Origin: Pinguiococcus pyrenoidosus
Taxonomy: Eukaryota; Sar; Pinguiophyceae; Pinguiochrysidales; Pinguiochrysidaceae
Assembly: GCA_019677205.1 (NCBI GenBank)
Contig: JAAMXY010000677.1
Location: 1 to 22,817 of the forward strand
Direction of reading: 5' to 3'
Length of the DNA stretch: 22,817 nucleotides
Shown here: positions 1-6,953 of the stretch, one piece after another
Layout: each line of letters starts with the position of its first letter
Numbering within the stretch: position 1 is the first letter of the stretch
Notes under the pieces: generated by a model
What the model saw: the letters and a program-made list of their open reading frames with translations, nothing else
The model's database searches: none
What the model was told of the DNA's origin: nothing
Position numbers and translations under genes: made by a program

Positions 1-1151
1 GAGCGAGGCTAGAAGATGAAGCAGCTGAGCTGGTGGACGCCGCAGAAGCTGTCATGGATCGAGTAGAGGCTGGTGGTGAAGACGACAATGACCATGAAAA
101 GAAAGAAGAAAACACCGGAGATGACCCCTTACCTGACGGCGTGGAAGCACAAGCTGAAGGACGTGAGGCGGCCACTTTGGAAGAGGAACAGACGGAGGCG
201 CTGGTTGCCGCAGAAGGTTTCTTAGCTGACGCCGTGGAAGCACAAGTTGAAGATGTTGAGCAGACGACGTTGGAAGAGGAACACACAAAGCCGGTGGACG
301 CCGCAGAAGGTTTCTTAGCTGACGCCGTGGAAGCACAAGCTGAAGATGTTGAACAGGCCACTTTGAAAGAGGAACACCCAAAGCCAGTGGACGCCGCAGA
401 AGACCTCTTGACTAGCAATTTTGAGGGGGAAGCACCAGCTGAAGGCATGGAAGGAATGAGCTTGGAAGAGGAACAGACGGAGCCGGTGGACGCCGCAGAA
501 GGTTTCGTAGCTGAGGCCGTGGAAGCACAAGCTGAAGGCATGGAAGGAATGAGCTTAGAAGAGGAACACACAAAGCCGCTGGACGTCGCAGAAGGTTTCT
601 TAGCTGACGCCGTGGAAGCACAAGCTGAAGGTGTTGAGCAGGCGACTTCGAAAGAGGAACACACAAAGCCAGTGGATGCCGCAGAAGACCTCTTGACTAG
701 CAACTCTGAGGGTGAAGCACCAGCTGAAGGCATGGAAGGAACGAACTTAGAAGAGGATCACACAACGCCGCTGGACGCAATGGAAGTTGTCGTGGATAGC
801 GTAGAGGTTGGTGATGACGAAGGCGATGACCATGAAGAGAAAGAAGACAAACGGGCGGCTGTGTTCGAGCTGAGTGGCAAGATTAGTTCGGACGACACCT
901 TGGCCGATGGACGGACGCCAGACGAGGTGGTTGCATCAGCCGAAGCAGGTTCATCCGAAGATGTTGTCATATCAGGCGCAGTCGACGCATTGGGAGAGGT
1001 GGCCGAGGCTTTTGACGAAGCTTCCTTCAGTGAGAATACTGACCCTGATGCAGGGCCAAAGCGCCCTGCGAGCGACACAAGCGCAGCAAGAGAGATACGC
1101 ACCGTAGCCGCTTCCGATCCGGAACCACCCGAAGCAAGAGACGAATTGTAA
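1..1151 (+). CDS. Acidic repeat protein, 5' partial, ending in RDEL
   Basis: The frame is open from the first bases of the window and residues before position 33 (LEDEAAELVDAAE) already match the internal repeat, so the true start lies upstream. The first ATG seen is not a convincing start. The protein is very acidic (Glu, Asp, Ala rich) and is built from 31-33-residue units of the form LEEEHTKPVDAAEGFLADAV, followed by a non-repetitive acidic tail. No enzyme domain is visible. It ends EARDEL, a variant of the KDEL/HDEL signal that retains proteins in the ER lumen, so an ER-lumen protein, possibly Ca-binding, is one reading; the N-terminus that would show a signal peptide is missing. The stop overlaps a good splice donor (GTAAAT at 1148), and an acceptor after CTTCCTCTCTAG (ends 1204) opens about 110 further in-frame codons, so the C-terminus is uncertain. 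Confidence 0.7.
   Translation, partial: ARLEDEAAELVDAAEAVMDRVEAGGEDDNDHEKKEENTGDDPLPDGVEAQAEGREAATLEEEQTEALVAAEGFLADAVEAQVEDVEQTTLEEEHTKPVDAAEGFLADAVEAQAEDVEQATLKEEHPKPVDAAEDLLTSNFEGEAPAEGMEGMSLEEEQTEPVDAAEGFVAEAVEAQAEGMEGMSLEEEHTKPLDVAEGFLADAVEAQAEGVEQATSKEEHTKPVDAAEDLLTSNSEGEAPAEGMEGTNLEEDHTTPLDAMEVVVDSVEVGDDEGDDHEEKEDKRAAVFELSGKISSDDTLADGRTPDEVVASAEAGSSEDVVISGAVDALGEVAEAFDEASFSENTDPDAGPKRPASDTSAAREIRTVAASDPEPPEARDEL
177..746 (+). repeat. Six coding tandem repeats of 93-99 bp (31-33 aa)
   Basis: Six full units of 31, 31, 33, 31, 31 and 33 residues follow one another without gaps. Each starts with LEEE, LKEE or SKEE, then HTKPVDAAE or a close variant. The 31-residue form continues GFLADAVEAQAE; the 33-residue form continues DLLTSN.EGEAPAEGMEG. 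The order suggests a higher-order duplication of a two- or three-unit block. Degenerate copies flank the array on both sides; the two flanking copies share an Asp/Glu/Lys/His-rich segment (DDNDHEKKEE and DEGDDHEEKED). Confidence 0.85.
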
Positions 1152-1466
1152 ATTCTTTCTAGCACGGTTCCTGGTGTTGTAGGCCGGCAACTCTTCCTCT
1201 CTAGCAAGACGGTCCACAGCCGTCGTGGGAACGAAGCCAAAGGCGATCCGCAGAAGCATGAAAAGAACCAAGACGGCCTCGGCCGAAGGACCCCCCAGGG
1301 CGCACAAGCTCTGTATGAGCAGGCGCAGGAGGCGTGCCGCAGCATGTACGAGCCGGATGCCGCGAACGCAGATACTCGCGGACGCTTCGATGCGATGCGA
1401 ACGCTCAGGAACACTGGCATGCGTCTCAGTTTGCAAACACAAATGCAACAAGACAAGCCAAGCCAA

Positions 1467-2581
1467 CTACATCATTTGCGCTGCATCGGCGAGAAAACGC
1501 TGGACCTCCGAATGGGCGGTGGCGAAGGCCCTTCTTAGTCTTCGCCGCTGTCGGTAAACCACATACACCGCGAGCGCCACCGTACCCGCCTATGATTTGT
1601 TTTTTTACATGCAGGAGAGCCGAAGGAAGGATTTCAGAGGGAATCCTGTGGCTGTAACTTCTCGCGAGGCTTGCTCACCTGAATTGCGATCGCTCCCCAG
1701 TCAAGGCTGGCACTCGCCCCAGTGGGCTCGGTGGTTCCTCTGTCTTCATCTTCCGCTTCGACCGCGTCTTCGAACTCCTTCGGCGCTTCCCCAGCGGTCT
1801 GCAAACCTTGAACAGCGCCGCGAGCTCGCTGCTTTCTCGATTTTCTATCTCTAATCTTTCTATCCACCTGATCCAAAACCCGCTCCGCCAAAGCGCCTCT
1901 TGCCTCTTCGGACAGCCTCTGATGCGGCCCGTGGAACTCTTCCTCAAGCAATGCGACCACCCTCGGCCCGGCAACTTTCAAAATGCGCTGATGAGCGCTT
2001 TCATCCCATGACGAGTGCCATAGTGTGTCACTCCCCAGAGCATTCTCCTTCGCATTCCTTGATGCGTCGCAACCAAAAAGACACTCCAACGCCAGGAACG
2101 AGAGCAGCTCGGAGTAGAACAGCAGGATTTCCTCGCTTTCCAGTCGAGTTCCCCTCCGAAAAGCATCCCGCAACGCCGCTCTGAGCCTTTCGGCCATCTG
2201 CTGAGCCATGGCTCTCTTGCCAGTCGCTAAGCAAAAGCGACAGAACAGCAGCGCCAGAGACAGAGGCATCGCGGGAGCTGCTGCACCTGCATAGACGTCA
2301 CAGAATCGGGCCGCGTGGCCCCGATGTCGCGTTTCGTATGCGATTTGGAGCAGAATGCACGCAAACTGATCGACGTCCGTCGGACTCAAGCTTAATCGCA
2401 CTCGAAACTCGTCCGACAGCACTGTACACTCGTCCGCGAAGTCCCCTCGTTTCACTTCGTCGGTATCTCGCGAAGACTTGAGGGCTTCGAGGCCCTGACT
2501 GCACAGCTGCGCCGCCGCCTCGAAGTGCCGATGTAAAAATGCATCCTCGCATCGACTGTAGAGATCGTCAGTACTGGTCAT
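1467..2581 (-). CDS. Tail-anchored helical protein, PEX26/APEM9-like candidate, two exons
   Basis: Proposed join: exon 1 2581-1679, intron 1678-1590 (89 nt), exon 2 1589-1467; 341 residues. The ATG at 2581 is the first in frame. Read without splicing the frame stops at 1634 after 315 residues and has no membrane segment. The intron has a near-consensus donor (CAG/GTGAGC) and acceptor (AAATCATAG). Splicing adds AGTVALAVYVVYRQRRRLRR, which with the preceding WGAIAIQ makes one hydrophobic helix of about 19 residues near the C-terminus, then a basic tail of about 28 residues. The N-terminal part (DDLYSRCEDAFLHRHFEAAA...) looks like TPR-type helical hairpins. One C-terminal helix plus a basic tail is typical of tail-anchored peroxisomal or mitochondrial proteins; the N-terminal opening and layout recall PEX26, the anchor for the PEX1/PEX6 ATPases. 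The family assignment is a weak inference; the splice model is stronger. Confidence 0.7.
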
Positions 2582-2807
2582 AGCGCAGTGGTTTTGACTG
2601 ATTTCGTGCGCTTTCGCAGGTGAAGTGCGGAATTCAGATTACAGAAATTATTTTCAATTATTTCAAAATTACATAAGAAACTTTTGAGATGTGTATAAAA
2701 CGTTAAGCACAGAATTTTTATCAATAAGATGGACACATGGGCCGAGTTCACGGCGCTCAGGCCACCTGTGCGCAGTCTTTGCTGGCGTCTTGAGCGGAGC
2801 TGATCCG
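2582..2807. promoter_or_regulatory. Divergent promoter between tail-anchored protein and SRP54-M-like genes
   Basis: This 226-bp spacer separates two divergent ATGs. Its middle (about 2636-2725) is strikingly AT-rich against GC-rich flanks. It contains TATAAAA at 2694-2700, 108 bp before the plus-strand ATG at 2808, a plausible TATA box for that gene. No TSS evidence is available. Confidence 0.45.
2694..2700 (+). promoter_or_regulatory. TATA-box-like element
   Basis: TATAAAA sits inside the AT-rich part of the divergent spacer, on the strand of the downstream SRP54-M-like gene. Its distance to the ATG leaves room for a leader of roughly 80 nt. It could be a chance match in AT-rich DNA. Confidence 0.35.
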
Positions 2808-3599
2808 ATGTTATCCTTCGGCTGGCGCGTAGCGCGCGTCTCTCGACCGGCGCTTCCGCCTCGTGCGCTAGCTCCTGCTTTCCAGCGGGACTTGAGCAGT
2901 ATCATGGAGAGAGTGCAGGTATTTCTCGTCGCCGAGCTGTGTGATAAGGAGACCGTTGCTGAGTCCTTTGGTTTTGTCCCCTCTCCACAGTCTAGTGCGG
3001 CCAAAAGACAGCTGGATCAGCAACAGAAAGAGATGTCGAAGATGATGAAGACGCTGTGGGACTCGGAAACCTTCAAAATCGCGGACTTCAAAGGGTTGAT
3101 CGACAAAGGCCTCGGCGGTTGGGCATCCTACATCCCCGGCGTGCAGTCGACGGACAACTACCAAGTGCTCAAGCATCAGCAGGAAGTGCTGGCCTGCCTC
3201 ACGCCTGAAGAGCTGGACTCCCTGGGAGAAAACATCGGGAGAAAAGCCAAGTTGCGCATCGCTGAGAAGATGGACATGTCGGTCACGGAGGTGAACGATA
3301 TTCTGCACCAGTACACTTGCCTGTTTCAGCTTCAGCGCTGGCTTCACGAGCAGAAGAAGATGGGTACGTGACTTTCCTGCTGAACTGCTTCGCCTGCAGC
3401 TGCGCACGAAGCTCCTAACGAGGCGAGCATCGATATCGCAGGGCTCACTGTGCCGCAGTCACCAGAAGAGATGGACGTCAGGCTGAAGAGCAATCCGCGC
3501 GGATACGATGCGAATGTGATCCGACGCATAAAGAGGCGGAAACCGCGAGAAGCGATGGTTCATCACATGTTGAAGGAAAAGCACCGGGTGAAATATTAA
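2808..3599 (+). CDS. Mitochondrial SRP54 M-domain-like protein, two exons
   Basis: Proposed join 2808-3363 and 3400-3599, about 251 residues. The frame is open upstream, but the ATG at 2808 begins a typical mitochondrial presequence (MLSFGWRVARVSRPALPPRA: basic, Ser/Ala rich, no acids). Residues about 105-195 match the M domain of SRP54/Ffh: IPG, then LTPEELDS, then RIAEKMDMSVTEVNDILHQY, the pattern of the signal-sequence- and 7S-RNA-binding helices. There is no NG GTPase domain, so this is not SRP54 itself. Unspliced, the frame stops at 3371. A 36-nt intron (GTACGTG...CTGAAC...CTGCAG, 3364-3399) restores the frame into a basic C-terminus (RRIKRRKPREAMVHHMLK) ending KVKY-like at 3599; an acceptor 12 nt further on also keeps frame. 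Likely a matrix RNA-binding or ribosome-associated protein, by inference. Confidence 0.75.
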
Positions 3600-3830
3600 A
3601 GCACGTTGTGAGAATCCAACGACGCCATCTCGTTCTGTACAAGAGTCTCTACCGCCGTTGGAACTGCGGAAGGTCTTTCTGCTCTATCGCTCATGCTTCG
3701 CTTGGAAAGGCCTCTGTGAATGGCGTCGCCGCCTGCCTTGCTGTCTACTGCTGCAGAAGGAAGTCGAGCAACCGTGCCAAGCAACGAGCTGCCCTCTCCG
3801 CGAAGCGCTGTCTAAGATAAGCCGTGGTGT

Positions 3831-4379
3831 CTAAACTGTGGCGAAGAGGCAGACGCCCAATTGCCCAACGTAGAAGTAGATGAAGGCGTTCTCCTGGTGA
3901 GTAACATAGCAGCCAAAATCTCGTCCCACAAAGCAATGCCACCTAGCGAGAGTTGACGACGAATCAGCTCATCAACTCCGTCTTCACTTCACACATTGAA
4001 CACCGTACGTGGTGTGGTAGATGCCCTCGAACTTCTGCTTGATCGCCGAGGCGATCTCCTGCTCGGTCATGTACTCCTTGATGGCATCCTGAGCCACCGT
4101 GACCGCAGTATCTTGCATCTCCTACGCGAGAACGTCAGGGTCAACGCAAGAGAAGAGCTTGGTGTAATCAAGCTTCCGTCCCATTTCCTCGCAAGTCCAC
4201 CACCCAGTAGACCCTTCATCTACGTGATGACGCAAAAGGCGGCAAATCTTCGCCATGCCGCCAAGAAAACCCGCGGAATGCACGGCCATCCGTGGTGCTT
4301 CCCCTCCCAAACGCTGCTTTGCGGCCCTTTGTACCTGATCCATGCGCGTGGCTTTCACCACAATGCCTCTGGGCGCCAT
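3831..4379 (-). CDS. DYNLL: Dynein light chain LC8-type, three exons
   Basis: Proposed join on the minus strand: 4379-4335, 4121-4009, 3942-3831; introns of 213 nt (GTACAA...GTAG) and 66 nt (GTACGG...CTAG). The product is exactly 89 residues, the length of animal LC8. Exon 1 gives [15 protein letters not shown], exon 2 [17 protein letters not shown]... to GIYHTT, exon 3 [15 protein letters not shown], then [14 protein letters not shown]. Trp54, His55 (the dimer-interface pH switch in animal LC8), Phe62, Gly63, Tyr65, Thr67 and His68 align without gaps. Differences include Asn61 to Asp, Ser64 to Cys, Lys71/His72 to Asn/Ala, and Ser88 to Thr. LC8 is a homodimeric hub of dynein and flagellar complexes that binds short linear motifs. 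The gene is divergent from RED and convergent with the SRP54-M-like gene (231 bp between stops). Confidence 0.9.
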
Positions 4380-4671
4380 TCGGAAGTCTTTGAGCGCCTC
4401 AGCTGACAGACACAACTACGCTTCACTCTTCCCCAAAGACCTGAAGCCCTAAGTTGCGGCGCTGCGCTTCATCGGTTTCAAAAGCATCCGTCTGTCGCAA
4501 GGCCCGCAGTTATCGCTTTGGTGCGCGAAACGGATCCTGTTCGCGGGTTTCCGCTTTTCCCGCCAAAACTCTCCGGAAGAGATTTCCGATGAGAAAAGCG
4601 AAGGAAGAAAACACGCGCGTCCGACGAAACTCTTTCGAAGAAGGGGGGAACCTTCAAAGCTAGCTTCGGAT
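4380..4671. promoter_or_regulatory. Divergent LC8/RED promoter region
   Basis: The 292 bp between the LC8 ATG (4379, minus) and RED ATG (4672, plus) must hold the upstream elements of both genes. No TATA box is evident. The most distinctive element is a perfect E2F-type site, listed separately. Confidence 0.5.
4555..4568. promoter_or_regulatory. E2F/DP-type binding site
   Basis: TTTTCCCGCCAAAA fits the full two-sided E2F consensus (TTTTSSCGSSAAAA) with no mismatch. It lies 104 bp upstream of the RED start and 176 bp upstream of the LC8 start. E2F/DP proteins are conserved across plants, animals and many algae; cell-cycle control of either gene is an inference. Confidence 0.5.
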
Positions 4672-6462
4672 ATGCTGGGGAACGATGCGTTCGCGGCGAT
4701 GGTGGGCGGCGGCGACAAGCGCGGCGGTGGCGCCAAAGGCGGCGCCGGCGCGAAAGACGAGAAGTTCGACCTTCGCAAGGCAATCCAGCGTGACGCTCAG
4801 CAGCAGAAGGCGAAGAAACTGCGTGGGGACCGTCAGGACTCCGCCAGAGACGCCTCCGCAACAAGCGAGAGAAGCAAGAACGACCCGAAGGCCCCCGTGC
4901 TCAAGCGCTTCGGATATCGCGATCGCGCCGCAGAGAGACGAGCGGGCTTGAACCCGGACTACGCCGGCGAGCTGGAGGACCTGGCCGCCAAGAAGGTGGA
5001 TGCGAGCATGACCAAGTACCTGGGAGGCGATGTGGAGCACACGCACCTCGTGAAGGGCCTCGACTTCGCCTTGCTGCACAAGGTGCGCAAGAACGTCGAC
5101 GTCGGAGCGCCACCAAAGGCTGAGAAGGGCTCCAAAAGTAAGAAGAAAGACACCTCTGGATCTGCGGCGGAGAAGCGCGCAGCGTCGACAGCAGATGTGC
5201 AAAGTGGCGCCCAAAATGCAGCTTCGACCGCAGCTGAAGCGCAGGAAAGGCGAAGTGGGAAAGACAAAGGGAAAGGCAAAAGCCGGAAGCAGGAGGCGAA
5301 GACGCCGATGGCGATAGAGATCAATAGTTGGGCGGAGCGTGTAGAGCGTAGCGAGGCGGCGCTAGAGGCGAGAACTGGGTTCGGGCGACCAACGTACGAC
5401 GCGGCGAAAGTCGCCTTCCGGTTTGTCGTTGGTGGCGATGAGGAGCAGCTTTCGAAGGCCAACGCTTTCAGCGTGCCAGCCACGATCATCCGCTCGGCGT
5501 ATGATGCAGAGCTGCTTCGCGATGATGACCCCGACGATCCCTTGTGCCTCGCATCGATGGAAGAGTCCCTGGTGGAGGAGCTGCAGGAAGCTCTGAAGCC
5601 GAGCTCGAAAGCCAAGAAGCTTCGCCGCGGGAAGCACAGGGGCAACGGGACGGCGGATGGGGAAGAGAAGGCAGCAACGGCATCCACCGTGGACGCTGAG
5701 CCGCGGGCCAAGGCTGCTCTGGACTTTGATATCTACGACGACATTGGAGCATACGATCCGAGTGACGCCATTGCCGCCTTGGAGGCGGAGCAAGCCAAGG
5801 CTCAAGAAGGGAAGGAGGCGACGGTGGAAGTGGCGAAAGATGAGGAGAAGCCGGCCGCCAAGGAAGTGGACGGCAGAAAGACAACAGCAGTGACTTTTGA
5901 TGAGGACGACGATGAGGAGGACGATGATCAGGATGAGGGTGAGGGTGAGGATGAGGGTGAGGATGAAGAATGGGAACGGCGCGTGCGACGGAAGATAGAT
6001 GCCCAGACAAAGGCGGAGAGAGAAGCTAAAGCAGCAGCAATGCCTGAATCCGCAACAGCTTCCGGCAACGCTGCAGGGGGCGTCTTTGCAAACCTGCGTG
6101 TAAAGTCGAGAAGAGAGCACGAGCTTGAGAAGGAGGAGGCGGACAGCTTCTCGGCACAGGGACCCGATAAGAAGGAGCTGGCGCAGTACATCCACAGAAT
6201 GGCCAAGATGGGCCAAATGGACGGCAGCGAGGCGGCCGCGGGCCGAAGCGCCTTCCAGAGCTCCGCCAAGTCGGGATATAGCATGACGGGAGGGGAGGAT
6301 GACTACTTCCAAGAGGCGGAACTCACCGGGTGGGACGGGGACGAGGGAGGCCTCGCTGGGCACGACCGAAGTCGCCCAGGTCTCACTTCAGAGCAAGCTG
6401 CCACTGGGAAGAAGAAGAGGAAAAGGAAGAAGGCGTACGGAGAAAGTGATGAGGGCGAGTAG
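4672..6462 (+). CDS. IK: RED/IK-family spliceosomal protein
   Basis: Single open frame of 596 residues from an ATG with an in-frame upstream stop. The N-terminal third carries the RED signature: FGYRDRAAERRAGLNPDY followed by YLGGDVEHTHLVKGLDFA and LLHKVR, near-identical in order to animal and plant RED (IK), a B-complex spliceosome component partnering SMU1. Lysine-rich low-complexity segments follow, then DFDIYDDIGAYDPS, a long acidic run (about residues 405-440), and a C-terminal region (FANLRVKSRREHELEKEE, ELAQYIHRMAKMGQMDG, EDDYFQEAELTGWDG) that plausibly equals the RED C-terminal region, ending in a basic stretch (GKKKRKRKKAYGESDEGE) that resembles a nuclear localisation signal. Length matches the family (about 550-600). 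No intron is needed. Confidence 0.9.
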   Translation: MLGNDAFAAMVGGGDKRGGGAKGGAGAKDEKFDLRKAIQRDAQQQKAKKLRGDRQDSARDASATSERSKNDPKAPVLKRFGYRDRAAERRAGLNPDYAGELEDLAAKKVDASMTKYLGGDVEHTHLVKGLDFALLHKVRKNVDVGAPPKAEKGSKSKKKDTSGSAAEKRAASTADVQSGAQNAASTAAEAQERRSGKDKGKGKSRKQEAKTPMAIEINSWAERVERSEAALEARTGFGRPTYDAAKVAFRFVVGGDEEQLSKANAFSVPATIIRSAYDAELLRDDDPDDPLCLASMEESLVEELQEALKPSSKAKKLRRGKHRGNGTADGEEKAATASTVDAEPRAKAALDFDIYDDIGAYDPSDAIAALEAEQAKAQEGKEATVEVAKDEEKPAAKEVDGRKTTAVTFDEDDDEEDDDQDEGEGEDEGEDEEWERRVRRKIDAQTKAEREAKAAAMPESATASGNAAGGVFANLRVKSRREHELEKEEADSFSAQGPDKKELAQYIHRMAKMGQMDGSEAAAGRSAFQSSAKSGYSMTGGEDDYFQEAELTGWDGDEGGLAGHDRSRPGLTSEQAATGKKKRKRKKAYGESDEGE

Positions 6463-6953
6463 AGGAAGCGAACTGCAGCGCGCCCGAATCGAGGATCCAG
6501 AGAGGCTGGCGACGGTCTCCCGATCAAAATAAGCAGTTCTTTTGGCAAAGCAGCCTACATTTAACTAACGCCTTGCAGAAACGCAGCTCGAGCACCCAGC
6601 TCTTCTGGCCCCCACCAGTATCGTTCTGTGGACGAAAGAGCCGGGCGCCCGAGTCCCCATTCCCTAAAGGGATGTAACTGTTCATGCGTGAGCATCCCGT
6701 TGTCGATGCTGCCCTAGAGAAGTGTGTCGGATTTGACAAGCAAAGTGAGGATACCGCCGCGTCCCAACTCGTCCTATTGCTCCAAGTTCACATCCCCCCA
6801 ACGCATCGAGTGAAGCCTCCTGAGCGCTTCAGTCCCACCGCGCTGACTCTTCCGTACCCATCGGTCTCCTGTATAATGATGCAATCTGATTCTATAGTAT
6901 CGGCCAAGCTGAGGCGTCCCGCTGTCGCTTCTCGACTTCTCCCTGCAGGCCGC
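6463..6953. other. Convergent intergenic spacer, no gene seen
   Basis: 491 bp between the RED stop and the stop of the minus-strand receptor gene. Frames here are short, lack recognisable domains and mostly start with non-ATG codons. It most likely holds the two 3' untranslated regions. Confidence 0.5.

Noticed and set aside
758-1466. Minus-strand frames of 232 and 164 residues opposite the repeat gene end
   Set aside because: Mirror the acidic repeat gene as Ser/Arg-rich shadows; no conserved features.
4122-4415. 97-residue minus-strand frame as a gene of its own
   Set aside because: Only its first part is coding: it is LC8 exon 1 (4379-4335) followed by read-through of the 213-nt intron.
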